A stretch of 64,000 nucleotides of DNA from DASUPK01 sp963833375 (lineage in GTDB: Bacteria; Actinomycetota; Thermoleophilia; Solirubrobacterales; 70-9). The stretch lies in assembly GCA_963833375.1 (NCBI GenBank), contig CAWHXR010000001.1, positions 186,001 to 250,000 of the forward strand. The letters are read 5' to 3'. Below, in pieces: positions 16,112-24,771 of this stretch (the first letter of the stretch is position 1; the number at the start of each line of letters is the position of its first letter). The position numbers and the translations under genes were made by a program. The notes under the pieces were generated by a model that made no database searches, was not told where the DNA came from, and saw only the letters and a list, made by a program, of their open reading frames with translations.

Positions 16112-17483
16112 CAGCCGCCAGGCGGATCAGCAATTCCTCGCGCGGCGGGCCGGGCGGCGGGGGTGGATGCGCTGCAAGCCGTTCGAAGATCGTCTCGATC
16201 CGACCGTGCAGCGTGTCGTCCCCGTCGAAGACGTCGGTGCGGTCGAGCAGACCGATGCGGCCGATCGTGCGCCGCAGGACCAGGTCGTCATGGGGGGCAG
16301 CCGCCAGAGCGCCAACGAACGAGAAAAGCGGATAGCAGCCGTCCCGTCGGCCGATCTCCAGAGGCGCGCCGCTCCAGCGCCGAGAGCGGGCCTCGTCGGT
16401 CGCGCAGGCGAGCCCGTGCCTCTCACGGGCTTCAGGACCGGCATCCTCGCGGTAACGCCTGGGAATCGCGTCGGCATCGGGTGCTTCAGCGGCGGCGCGG
16501 CCCAGCACCTGTGCGTGGGCGAGCGCGAACGAGAGACCGTAGGCGAAGGCGGGATCCGTATGGCAGAACGCGTCTCCCACCGCGACGATCCCTGAGACGC
16601 CGGGATCTCCGGTTCTGTCCACGTTCATGAGCCCGCCCATCGGCATCACGTCGGTGATCGGCCGTCCATAGCCGGCCGAGGTCATCACGTCCAACGGCGT
16701 GATCACAGAGCAGGCCGCCATCCAAGCTCGTTCGTGGCGCAGCACGCGCAGGTCGTGGTCGCCCGCCGGGACGAGGAGAATCACCGCGAACGTTCGGTTA
16801 TCGCCGCGGAAGGTGTTGAAGCCCAGGTACCCGAGATCACCGCGTGGGTTCAGGATCGGCGCGTCGAGGTGCTCGACTCCGTCGGCGAGCTCGAAGTAGC
16901 GGCAGTAGTAGATGGCCCCGGAGTCGGTCGGCTCGCCAGCCGCGCGCGGCCAACCGGGCGGGCAGCGGTAGCGACCGAGGGCGTCGACGACGACGTCGCC
17001 TCGAACCGGGTCGCCCTTGTCCACCGTGACGCCGATGCCACGCGGAGCCCCGTTCTCGCTCGTCAACAGCCCCGTCACCCGCACACCGGCCCCGATCTCG
17101 ATCGATGGCTCGGCTGCCGCCGCGCGCCGCAGCGCCCACTCGATGATCGGCCGCCGTACCCAGAGGTAGACGAGGTCCTCGTCGCCGGGCCGCCGCGGTC
17201 CCTCAAGCTTCAGCGCCAGGTCCTGCGGATCAGCGCCGGCCTCCAACAGCGAGTCGAGGACGTCCGGCGCCCAATCCGCCAGCAGTCGCCGCCCACGGGG
17301 GAGGAACGCGTGTGGTTGAAGGTAGTGGGGAATCCCCTGGCGCCCTGCCGCGAAGGCGCCTTCCGGCGGTCCGGCGGGATCGAGGAAATCGCGTTCGAGC
17401 ACGACGGCCCGATGGCCCGCCCGCGCAAGGGCCAGCGAAGCCGCGAGCCCGGCGACGCCGCCGCCGGCGACGACGAACTTCAT
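16083..17483 (-). CDS. FAD-dependent monooxygenase/halogenase-like oxidoreductase
   Basis: A 466-residue flavoprotein of the PHBH-like class. The dinucleotide-binding motif VVAGGGVAGLAASLALARAGH starts at residue 4 and ends with the acidic VVLERD. The second FAD motif is IVAVGDAFCHTDPAFAYGLSFAL. An Arg-rich stretch (YLWVRRPIIEWALRRAAA) corresponds to the FAD/NADPH interface. The family covers aromatic hydroxylases, epoxidases and tryptophan-halogenase relatives; no KxWxWxIP halogenase motif is seen, so a hydroxylase is more likely. It is a single gene, convergent with the secreted twin gene (29-base overlap) and divergent from ccmA. Confidence 0.75.
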   Translation of the reverse strand: MKFVVAGGGVAGLAASLALARAGHRAVVLERDFLDPAGPPEGAFAAGRQGIPHYLQPHAFLPRGRRLLADWAPDVLDSLLEAGADPQDLALKLEGPRRPGDEDLVYLWVRRPIIEWALRRAAAAEPSIEIGAGVRVTGLLTSENGAPRGIGVTVDKGDPVRGDVVVDALGRYRCPPGWPRAAGEPTDSGAIYYCRYFELADGVEHLDAPILNPRGDLGYLGFNTFRGDNRTFAVILLVPAGDHDLRVLRHERAWMAACSVITPLDVMTSAGYGRPITDVMPMGGLMNVDRTGDPGVSGIVAVGDAFCHTDPAFAYGLSFALAHAQVLGRAAAEAPDADAIPRRYREDAGPEARERHGLACATDEARSRRWSGAPLEIGRRDGCYPLFSFVGALAAAPHDDLVLRRTIGRIGLLDRTDVFDGDDTLHGRIETIFERLAAHPPPPPGPPREELLIRLAAATSGSSRRP

Positions 17484-17598
17484 GGGCGCAAGTTATCCCT
17501 CTCCGATGCCGGCGGGCAAGCCGCGAACCGGGCAGGCGGGTGCCGGGGGTGACTGCGGGCGGCCGGGAAACACGCTGACGACCGCTAGATTCGCTCGC

Positions 17599-18279
17599 AT
17601 GATGGAGCAGACGGCGGCCGTGCAGAGCCGTTCGGCCGGGCGAACGGGCCAGACGGGCCCGCCAGCGATTGAGCTGGTCGGGTTGCGGCGCGACTTCGGC
17701 GAGCGAACGGCGATCGTGCACGTCAGCGCCCGCCTGCAGCCGGGAGAGAGCATGGCGGTCCTGGGCCCCAACGGCTCGGGCAAGTCGACCATCCTGCGGG
17801 TCCTGGCCGGCCTGCTGCGGCCGAGCGGCGGCGAGGTCTCGGTCCTGGGATGCGCGCTGCCCAAGGAGACGCATCTCCTGCGCGGCCGAGTCGGGTATCT
17901 GGGCCACGCGCCGCTGCTCTACAGGGACCTCAGCGCGCGCGAGAACCTCGGCTTGGCGGCGGCGCTCCACGGGCTGGACCAGACGGCCTCTGCCGCGCGC
18001 ATCGAGGAGCTGCTCGAGGCGGTCGGAATGGCACGCCGCGGCGACGATCGGGTCGCCGAGCTCTCGGCGGGGATGAAGCAGCGCGTCGACATCTGCCGCG
18101 CCGTGCTGCACGAGCCCGAGCTGCTGCTGCTCGATGAGCCCGACGCCCACCTTGACGCCGAGGCGCGCGGACTCGTAGCGCCGCTGATCGCGGCGGGCGG
18201 GGTCCGCAGCAGGGTGATCGTCAGTCATGACCGCGAATCCGCAACCACCGGCGCGGCCTCGGTCCTGGAGCTGCGATGA
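17599..18279 (+). CDS. ccmA: Heme exporter ATP-binding protein CcmA
   Basis: A 226-residue ABC ATPase. Walker A is LGPNGSGKSTIL, the ABC signature is AELSAGMKQRVDICRAVL, and Walker B is LLLLDEPDAHLD, followed by the switch His in VIVSHDRES. Two adjacent ATGs (17599, 17602) can start it. It is the first gene of an operon that continues with ccmB through a four-base overlap. Assignment to CcmA rather than another ABC ATPase rests on the following ccmB, ccmC and ccmD. CcmAB uses ATP to release heme-loaded CcmE during cytochrome c maturation. Confidence 0.9.
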   Translation: MMEQTAAVQSRSAGRTGQTGPPAIELVGLRRDFGERTAIVHVSARLQPGESMAVLGPNGSGKSTILRVLAGLLRPSGGEVSVLGCALPKETHLLRGRVGYLGHAPLLYRDLSARENLGLAAALHGLDQTASAARIEELLEAVGMARRGDDRVAELSAGMKQRVDICRAVLHEPELLLLDEPDAHLDAEARGLVAPLIAAGGVRSRVIVSHDRESATTGAASVLELR

Positions 18280-18944
18280 GCCCGTTCGCCGCCCTCCTCC
18301 TGAAGGACCTCCGGGTCGAGCTGCGCACCCTCCGGTCCTTGCCGGCGATGGCGCTCTTCGCGGTCAGCGCCTTCGTCATCTTCCGCTTCGGGCTTGACCG
18401 CACGACCCTGGACGGGGAGCTCGCCGCCGGGGTCCTCGTCCCCACCCTCCTGTTCGCGGCGCTGCTGGCGATCAACCGGCTCTTCGTCGCCGAGCGCGAG
18501 GAGGGCGGCTTCGACCTGGTCCGGCTCGCCCCGATCGACCGCACCGTCCTCTTCGCGGCGAAGGCCAGTGCGCTGGTGATCTACCTGGTGGTCCTGGAGC
18601 TGATCGCGGTGCCGATCTTCGCGCTCTTCTTCCTTGATTCGGCCTCGGGACTGATCCCGTTCGCGCTGATCCTGCTGCTGGCCGACGTAGGCCTGGCCGC
18701 GACCGGGACGGTGATCTCGACGATCGCGACGATGTCGAGCGCCCGGGACCTGCTCGCGCCGCTGATCCTGCTGCCGCTGCTGATCCCCCTGGTGATCGCG
18801 GCGGCCGGCGCCGGCGAGCACCTGCTGGCCTCCGGGGGCCCCGATTACGGGCGCTTCGGCACGTGGCTCGGATTGCTCGGCCTCTACGATCTGATCTTCC
18901 TCTTGGTGGGTTACGCGACCTTCGACTTCCTGCTCGAGGACTAA
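18276..18944 (+). CDS. ccmB: Heme exporter membrane subunit CcmB
   Basis: A 222-residue protein with six hydrophobic segments, such as LAAGVLVPTLLFAALLAI and PLILLPLLIPLVIAAAGA. The N-terminus (FAALLLKDLRVELRTL) and the charged loop FVAEREEGGFDLVRLAPIDR are typical of CcmB. The ATG overlaps the ccmA stop (ATGA), so the two subunits are made together. It is the permease partner of CcmA in the inner membrane. Length is close to the usual 220 residues. Confidence 0.9.
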   Translation: MSPFAALLLKDLRVELRTLRSLPAMALFAVSAFVIFRFGLDRTTLDGELAAGVLVPTLLFAALLAINRLFVAEREEGGFDLVRLAPIDRTVLFAAKASALVIYLVVLELIAVPIFALFFLDSASGLIPFALILLLADVGLAATGTVISTIATMSSARDLLAPLILLPLLIPLVIAAAGAGEHLLASGGPDYGRFGTWLGLLGLYDLIFLLVGYATFDFLLED

Positions 18945-18958
18945 CCCGGGACCATCGA

Positions 18959-19654
18959 ATGGCCACAGCGCTCAACTCGATAAACCTTCGCCGCCTGGCG
19001 GTCGCGACCGTCTTGGTGATGGGCGCCGGCTACGCGCTGGCCTTCCTCTACGCCCCTGAGGACGCGGACCAGGGCTTCATCCAAAAGATCTTCTACCTGC
19101 ATGTGCCGCTCGCGACGGTGGCGCTCGTCGGCTTCATGGTCGCCGCCGTCCACGCGATCCGGCACCTGCGGACCGGCGACCCCAGGCACGACGCCCGCTC
19201 CTACGTCTCGATCCACATCTCGGTGATCTTCGGCCTCGCCGTCCTGCTCACCGGCGCGATCTGGGCGAAGGGATCCTGGGGCGTCTGGTGGGAGTGGCGG
19301 GAGCCGACCCTGGTCAGCTTCCTGATCGTCTTCCTGCTCTACGCCACCTACTACCCGCTGCGGTACGCGATCGAGGACCGGGACCGTCAGGCCCGCTACG
19401 CCTCGGTCTTCGCGATCACCGCCGGGGCGTTCGTACCGCTCAACTTCCTCGCCGTGCGGCTCGCACAGCCGCTGGTCCACCCGCGGACCTTCTCCTCCGC
19501 CGGCGGCCTGCCCGGCTCGATGCTCTTCGCCTTCCTCGTCTGCCTGGCGGGCGTGGGGCTGCTCTGGGCGACCCTGGTCTGGTTCGAGCTGGACGCCAAG
19601 TCCGCCTCGGGGAATCTGAACCGGATCCGCAGGGCGCTGGAGGCGGCCACGTGA
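18959..19654 (+). CDS. ccmC: Heme-handling protein CcmC
   Basis: A 231-residue membrane protein of the heme-handling family. The tryptophan-rich motif is WAKGSWGVWWEWREPTL, and the flanking heme-ligand histidines are seen in IFYLHVPLA and YVSIHISVIFG. Six membrane segments are visible. ATG 18959 gives MATALNSINLRRL; a longer frame upstream would overlap ccmB and lacks homology. CcmC loads heme onto CcmE. Its stop overlaps the GTG of ccmD. No ccmE, ccmF or ccmH lies in this window. Confidence 0.92.
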   Translation: MATALNSINLRRLAVATVLVMGAGYALAFLYAPEDADQGFIQKIFYLHVPLATVALVGFMVAAVHAIRHLRTGDPRHDARSYVSIHISVIFGLAVLLTGAIWAKGSWGVWWEWREPTLVSFLIVFLLYATYYPLRYAIEDRDRQARYASVFAITAGAFVPLNFLAVRLAQPLVHPRTFSSAGGLPGSMLFAFLVCLAGVGLLWATLVWFELDAKSASGNLNRIRRALEAAT

Positions 19655-19893
19655 TCCCGCTCGCGATCGAGAGCGCCGACCGTTACGTCGGGGGCGCCTA
19701 TCTGGTCTTCCTCCTCCTCCTGCTCCTCTACGTGGCGATCATGGCCGCCAAGCTCCAGCGGATCCAGCGGGAGCTGAGCTCCCTCGCCGAGCTCGCCGAC
19801 CGGTCCTCCAGGGGGAGCGAGAGGCACGACGTCGGCAGCGTCCGCGACCGCGAGCATGAGATCGAGGCGGTGCGACAGGGGGGCCGCGGATGA
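19651..19893 (+). CDS. ccmD: Small CcmD-like membrane protein
   Basis: An 80-residue protein with one membrane helix (YVGGAYLVFLLLLLLYVAIMA) followed by a charged coiled region (KLQRIQRELSSLAELADR). Position after ccmC, the GTGA overlap and single-helix topology fit CcmD, which helps release holo-CcmE from CcmABC. It is longer than many CcmD proteins because of its charged C-terminal tail. Sequence identity of this small family is low, so the call depends mainly on gene order. Confidence 0.75.
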   Translation: MIPLAIESADRYVGGAYLVFLLLLLLYVAIMAAKLQRIQRELSSLAELADRSSRGSERHDVGSVRDREHEIEAVRQGGRG

Positions 19894-21233
19894 GCGGGCT
19901 GCTCACCCTCGGCGTCTCCCACCGGACCGCCCCGCTGGCGCTCCGGGAGCAGCTCGCCCTCACCGAGGGTCGCGCTGCAGGCGTCCTCAACGCGCTCGTC
20001 TCCGAGGAACCGATCAGCGAGGCGGCCGCGCTCTCCACCTGCAACCGAACCGAGCTCTACCTGGTCGCCACCGACTCGGTCGAAGCCGAGGCGGCCGGGC
20101 TCGGAGTGCTTGCACGCGAGGCGGGGATCCGGCCGACCGAGCTGCTCGGCCCGCTCTACTCGCTCCGCGGCGCCGAGGCCGCCAGGCATCTCTACCGGGT
20201 GACCTCCGGGCTCGACTCGATGATCGTGGGCGAGGCGGAGATCCAGGGTCAGGTGAAGCGCGCCTATGAGCTCGCCCTGGTCGAGGGCGCCACCGGCCCG
20301 ATCCTCAACCGGATGTTCCGCGGCGCCCTCGCCGCCGGCAAGCGGGCCCGCAGCGAGACCGCGGTCGGCGAGAAGGGCGTCTCGATCCCCTCCGTCGCGG
20401 TCGAGCTCGCGCAACGCAACCTCGGTGACCTCTCCGCCCGGCGCGTTCTGCTGATCGGCGCGGGCGAGACCTCGGAGCTCACGGCCCGCGCGCTCGCCGC
20501 GCGCGGCTCGGACGCGGTCTTCATCGCGAACCGCGGCTACAACCGGGCGATCTCGCTCGCCCAGCGCTTCGGGGGCAGCGCGGTACGCATCGACGAGCTT
20601 CCGGCCCAGCTCGCCGGCGCAGACATCGTCGTCTCGGCGACCAACTCGCCACACCACCTGATCGAGCGCTCCGAGCTCGAGATGATCATGAGACAGCGCG
20701 AGGCCCCTCCGCTCCTCCTGATCGACCTCGCCGTGCCGCGCGACATCGATCCGGAGTGCCGGGAGATCGAAGGCGTCAGCCTCTACGACGTGGACGAGGT
20801 CCAGGCGATCGTGGAGCAGAACGCCTCCGGCCGTGAGGCCGAGGCGCGCCGCGCGCGCGGGATCCTTGACTCCGAGCTCGCCCGCTTCGAGCGCTGGCTC
20901 GCCGCACAGGAGGTGATGCCGACGGTCGCGGCGCTGCGCGAGCGCTCCGACTCGATCGTCTCGCAGGTGCTCTCCGAGAACGCCACCCGCTGGGAGAGCC
21001 TCTCCGCAACCGACCGCGAGCGGATCGAGCAGATGGCCCGGGCGATCGCCAACCGGCTCCTGCACGAGCCGACCGTGAGGATCAAGGGGCTCGCCGACCG
21101 CGAGGACGCCTACCTCCAGGTGAGCGCGCTCCGCGAGCTCTTCGGGCTCGATGCAGGCACCGAGCCCGAGGCCGCAGAGGGCGCCGACGTCGCCTCCCTC
21201 GACGAGAGGCGTCGTCGCAACGAACGCGGCTGA
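19890..21233 (+). CDS. hemA: Glutamyl-tRNA reductase
   Basis: A 447-residue protein with all family landmarks: GVSHRTAPLALREQLA at the N-terminus, the catalytic Cys in AALSTCNRTELYLV, the substrate segment SGLDSMIVGEAEIQGQVK, the Rossmann element VLLIGAGETSELTARAL, and LIDLAVPRDIDPE. The C-terminal dimerisation helices cover the last 110 residues. It makes glutamate-1-semialdehyde, the first committed step of the C5 tetrapyrrole route. The ATG overlaps the ccmD stop by four bases, directly joining heme synthesis to the cytochrome c maturation genes. Confidence 0.96.
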   Translation: MSGLLTLGVSHRTAPLALREQLALTEGRAAGVLNALVSEEPISEAAALSTCNRTELYLVATDSVEAEAAGLGVLAREAGIRPTELLGPLYSLRGAEAARHLYRVTSGLDSMIVGEAEIQGQVKRAYELALVEGATGPILNRMFRGALAAGKRARSETAVGEKGVSIPSVAVELAQRNLGDLSARRVLLIGAGETSELTARALAARGSDAVFIANRGYNRAISLAQRFGGSAVRIDELPAQLAGADIVVSATNSPHHLIERSELEMIMRQREAPPLLLIDLAVPRDIDPECREIEGVSLYDVDEVQAIVEQNASGREAEARRARGILDSELARFERWLAAQEVMPTVAALRERSDSIVSQVLSENATRWESLSATDRERIEQMARAIANRLLHEPTVRIKGLADREDAYLQVSALRELFGLDAGTEPEAAEGADVASLDERRRRNERG

Positions 21234-21239
21234 GCGGCG

Positions 21240-22179
21240 ATGGCTGAGGCCCCGCTCCGGCTCGGGACCCGCGGCAGCGCCCTGGCCCTCGCGCAGGCGG
21301 AGCTCGTCGCGAAGGCGCTCGGGGACGCCGAGATCGTGACCATCAGGACCTCCGGCGACGAGGGCTCTCGCGGTGACTCGGCCGCCGACGGCGGCGCGGC
21401 CGGCGGCGACAAGGCCCGCTTCGTCAGGGAGATCGAGCGCGCGCTGATCGACGGCGAGGTCGACCTGGGGGTGCACTCGGCCAAGGACCTGCCCACCGAC
21501 CTCCCCGGTGGCCTCGAGCTCGCCGGCGTGATGACGAGGGAGGACCCGCGCGACGCCTACGTCGGCAACGTCACCTCGCTGGGGGACGTGCCCGAGGGCT
21601 CGCGGATCGGCACCGCCAGCCTGCGGCGGCGCGCCCAGATCCTCGCCCTGCGTCCAGACGTCGAGGTGGTCGAGGTGCGGGGCAACGTCGACACCCGGCT
21701 GGCCAAGCTTGCAGGCCGGCGACTACGACGGGCTGGTGCTGGCGGCCGCCGGACTGCGCCGTCTCAGTCGCGCCGAGGAGATCGCCTTTCAGCTGGAGCT
21801 CGGCGACTTCGTGCCGGCGCCGGGGCAGGGAGCGCTGGCAATCGAGGCGCGGCACTCCGACGACCGCCCCGCGGCCGCCGCCGCTTCGATCACGGACCGC
21901 GGTGTCCTGGGGGCGGTCTCCGCGGAGCGGGCGCTGGTGGCCGCCCTCGACGCGAGCTGCAACACGCCTCTGGGCGCGAACGCCACTCTCGAGCACGGTG
22001 GCCAGATGCGGATGCGTGCCTTCTGCGGGCTGCCGGACGGCAGCGAGTGGCTGCGGGATGAGATGGCGATGGACGCCTCCGACCCCGAGGCACTCGGCCG
22101 CGCGCTGGCCGAGAGGATGAAGGCCGCCGGCGCCGCGGACATCCTCGAGCGCGCGGAGCGAATGGCGGTGGCGGGGTGA
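21240..22179 (+). CDS. hemC: Porphobilinogen deaminase, frame broken by one base
   Basis: The first frame encodes LRLGTRGSALALAQAELVAK, VDLGVHSAKDLPTDLP and IGTASLRRRAQILALRPD, then RGNVDTRLAKL at 21681-21710. There the frame turns to nonsense. The +1 frame from 21712 continues exactly where the family should, QAGDYDGLVLAAAGLRRL, and runs on through the cofactor Cys region LDASCNTPLG to a TGA at 22179. Removing one base near 21708-21711 restores about 312 residues, the normal length. The rest of the gene and its neighbours are intact. A sequencing or assembly indel is the simplest explanation, since heme synthesis depends on this enzyme; a true mutation or programmed frameshift is possible. 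Confidence 0.88.
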
Positions 22180-23687
22180 GCGACGGGCCCGGAATCGTCT
22201 ACCTGGTCGGCGCCGGTCCCGGGGATCCGGGGCTGATGACCACCCGCTCCCTCGAGCTGATCGTCGCCGCGGACGTGATCCTGCACGACCGCCTGATCCC
22301 CGAGGAGGCCCTCGCCGTTGCCAGGCCGGACGCCGAGCTTCTCTACGTGGGCAAGGAGCCCGGCGCCGCGAGCGTCCCGCAGGATGGCATCGCCGACCTG
22401 CTGATCGATCGAGCCCGGGCGGGCAAGATCGTAGTCCGGCTCAAGGGCGGCGACCCCTTCGTCTTCGGACGCGGTGGCGAGGAGGCGGAGGCGCTCGCCG
22501 CGGCGGAGATCCCATTCGAGGTCGTCCCCGGCATCACCGCCGGAATCGCAGCGCCCGCCTACGCCGGAATCCCGGTGACCCACCGCGACGACGCCTCCGC
22601 GGTCGCCTTCGTCACCGGTCATGAGGATCCCGGCAAGGAGGACTCCGCGCTCGACTACGAGGCCCTGGCGCGGTTCCCCGGAACGCTCGTCTTCTACATG
22701 GGCGTCAAGGCGCTGTCGCGAATCGCCGAGAGCCTGATCGCGGCCGGGCGTGATCGATCTGAGCCCGCCGCGGTCGTGGAGCGCGGCACGCTGCCCGGAC
22801 AGCGCACCGTGAGCTCCACGCTCGACGGGATAGCTCGCGCCGCCGAGGAGGCTGAGATTCGCCCACCATCCGTGACCGTGGTCGGGCCGGTGGCGGCGCG
22901 CCGCGAGCAGATCGCCTGGCTCGAGCGCAGGCCGCTGCACGGCAAGAAGGTCGTCGTCACCCGGGCCCGCGCCCAGGCGAGCGAGCTCTCCCGCCAGCTC
23001 GACGCGCTCGGGGCGGAGTCGATCGAGCTGCCGGCGATCCGGATCGAGCCCCGAATCGACTCGAAGGAGGTCCGGCGCTCAATCGACGCGCTCCACACCT
23101 ACGCCCTGGTCTGCCTGACCAGCCCGAACGGGGCCCGGCTGCTCTTCGAGGCGATGGCGGCCGCCGGCCGCGACGCCCGGGCACTCGCCAACGCGAGTGT
23201 GGCGGCGATCGGGGGCGGGACCGAGGCGGCGCTGGCCGCCAACGGCGTGATCGCCGACATCGTGCCCGAGCGCTTCGTCGCCGAGGAGCTGGTCAAGGCT
23301 CTCGACGCGCTGGAGCTCGAGGGCAAGCCGGTGCTGATCGCCCGCGCGGCCGAGGCGAGGGAGCTCCTCCCCGACGCCCTCCGGAAGCGCGGCGCCGAGG
23401 TCGACGTGGTCAGCCTCTATGAGACCGTCGCCGAGCGCCCCGATCCCGGGGCGCTGGAGCGGGCCCGTGACGCCGACTTCGTCACCTTCACCTCGTCGTC
23501 CACGGTGCGCAACTTCATGGAGGCGAGCGGGAATGGGATTCCCGAGGGCGCCAGGGTCGTCTCGATCGGCCCGATCACGAGCGAGGCAATCCGCCGGGAG
23601 GGGGTCACCGTGGACGTGGAGGCAGATCGGCACGACATCCGCGGCCTTGTCGAGGCGCTGCTGGCGGCCGCTTCGGCTGACGACTAG
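22176..23687 (+). CDS. cobA/hemD: Fused uroporphyrinogen-III C-methyltransferase / uroporphyrinogen-III synthase
   Basis: A 503-residue two-domain protein. Residues 1-250 are a SUMT methyltransferase (VYLVGAGPGDPGLMT, VVRLKGGDPFVFGRGGEE, PVTHRDDASAVAFVTGHE), which uses SAM to make precorrin-2. From about residue 255 (KKVVVTRARAQASELSRQL) the HemD domain follows, with ALVCLTSPNGARLLFEAM and DFVTFTSSSTVRNF typical of uroporphyrinogen-III synthase. The fusion channels uroporphyrinogen III toward siroheme or cobalamin as well as heme. The GTG overlaps the hemC stop. It is the last clear gene of the ccm-hem operon. Confidence 0.93.
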   Translation: MSDGPGIVYLVGAGPGDPGLMTTRSLELIVAADVILHDRLIPEEALAVARPDAELLYVGKEPGAASVPQDGIADLLIDRARAGKIVVRLKGGDPFVFGRGGEEAEALAAAEIPFEVVPGITAGIAAPAYAGIPVTHRDDASAVAFVTGHEDPGKEDSALDYEALARFPGTLVFYMGVKALSRIAESLIAAGRDRSEPAAVVERGTLPGQRTVSSTLDGIARAAEEAEIRPPSVTVVGPVAARREQIAWLERRPLHGKKVVVTRARAQASELSRQLDALGAESIELPAIRIEPRIDSKEVRRSIDALHTYALVCLTSPNGARLLFEAMAAAGRDARALANASVAAIGGGTEAALAANGVIADIVPERFVAEELVKALDALELEGKPVLIARAAEARELLPDALRKRGAEVDVVSLYETVAERPDPGALERARDADFVTFTSSSTVRNFMEASGNGIPEGARVVSIGPITSEAIRREGVTVDVEADRHDIRGLVEALLAAASADD

Positions 23688-23708
23688 CTGTCCGCGTAGT
23701 TGGATCGT

Positions 23709-23726
23709 TAGTCTGGCCACAGACTA
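23709..23726 (+). terminator. Small hairpin after the ccm-hem operon
   Basis: A seven-base-pair stem TAGTCTG/CAGACTA with a four-base loop starts 21 bases after the hemD stop and 26 bases before the next start codon. No U-tract follows. It could be a weak terminator or an operator for the P-domain gene. Confidence 0.4.
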
Positions 23727-23752
23727 GGGACTTCGACCATGGGGAGAGACAG

Positions 23753-24574
23753 ATGAGCTTCGCGGGGAAGATCAATCGGCTGCTGATCACCGGAGCCCTC
23801 ACGGCGATCGCACTCGGATGCACCGCCGCAACGGCTTTGGCCGGCACGGCCGGCTATACGAGCACGGGAACGTTCGGCGTTCCGAACAACACCGGCCAGG
23901 CCGGCGTTCCCTCACAGGTGTTCGTGCCGGCGGGGCGCACGGCCGTCCAGTCCCTCCAGCTCACGAAGGTGATGCCGAGCTTCGGCGGAGGCGGCGGCCA
24001 GGACCTTCAGCTCCGGCTGAAGAGCCCGAGCGGCACGGAGATCTCCCTGCTCTCGATCGGCTGCAACGTCTTCCCTAACACCTCGGCCTTCACGATCAGC
24101 GATTCGGCAGCGCTCTCCGTCGACACGCCGGGCTTCTGCACCGCGCTGGCGGGCGCGCCCACCACGACCAGCGGCAAGCCGACCCAGCCGCTCTCGACGT
24201 TCAATGGCACACCGAGCGCCGGAACCTGGACGGTGACCGTCGTGGATGTCGGCATCTCACCCACGCTGGGCAGCTGGAACGGCTGGACGCTCGAGATCAA
24301 CCACGCCAACCCGACGCTGACGGCGACCAAGGGTCCGTTCAAGGTCAAGAAGAAGTTCGTCCTGACGGCGACCTGCAACGCCGACTGCACGGTGACGACC
24401 TCGGGCGCTGCGAAGCCGACCCCGACAAAGCTGGCCCAGGACATCCCCGGTGTGATCGTCGCCTCGCCCACCAAGAAGGCGAAGAAGAAGGGCAAGGGCG
24501 ACGTCACGCTGACCGCCACCGATCAGACCGGCGGCACGGCGACCACGACGATCAAGGCGAAGGTCGGGAAGTAG
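23753..24574 (+). CDS. Secreted protein with proprotein-convertase P-like domain
   Basis: A 273-residue exported protein. The signal peptide is MSFAGKINRLLITGALTAIALG ending near TALAGTA. Residues about 35-185 look like a P/Homo B jelly-roll domain: VQSLQLTKVMPSFGGGG, QDLQLRLKSPSGTEISLL, and PSAGTWTVTVVDVG followed by LGSWNGWTLEI. The remainder is a Thr/Lys-rich Ig-like tail (KKKFVLTATCNADCTVTTSG). P-domains usually accompany proteases, but here there is no protease domain, so an adhesive or carbohydrate-binding role is inferred. A good ribosome binding site GGGGAGAG precedes the ATG. Confidence 0.78.
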   Translation: MSFAGKINRLLITGALTAIALGCTAATALAGTAGYTSTGTFGVPNNTGQAGVPSQVFVPAGRTAVQSLQLTKVMPSFGGGGGQDLQLRLKSPSGTEISLLSIGCNVFPNTSAFTISDSAALSVDTPGFCTALAGAPTTTSGKPTQPLSTFNGTPSAGTWTVTVVDVGISPTLGSWNGWTLEINHANPTLTATKGPFKVKKKFVLTATCNADCTVTTSGAAKPTPTKLAQDIPGVIVASPTKKAKKKGKGDVTLTATDQTGGTATTTIKAKVGK

Positions 24575-24771
24575 CGACATAGGATCCGGCAGGGCGACGC
24601 CTCGGCCGGACAGGAGGTCCCGCATGGACAGCACGACTTGCAGGTCGGTTCTGTTCTTGCAGGGGCGCTTGTGCCGGCGAGCCTGGGCTTCGCGGGGAGC
24701 GCGTGCTGCGTCGTCGACCGTCACCTACAAGATGAAAGTCCTGAACCTTCTGCCCGTGATTGGATTCGGTC
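24575..24771 (+). other. Intergenic stretch with possible decayed signal-peptide ORF
   Basis: A strong GGAGGT at about 24615 precedes an ATG at 24624, but that frame gives no protein-like sequence. In the next frame the same DNA encodes VGSVLAGALVPASLGFAGSACC, shaped like a signal peptide, running on without known domain. A small exported protein with a frameshift would explain this, but the stretch is too short to be sure. No hairpin is seen before the DUF62 gene. Confidence 0.25.

Noticed and set aside
19728..21476. A 582-codon minus-strand frame opposite hemA
   Set aside because: Antisense shadow; hemA has all family motifs on the plus strand.
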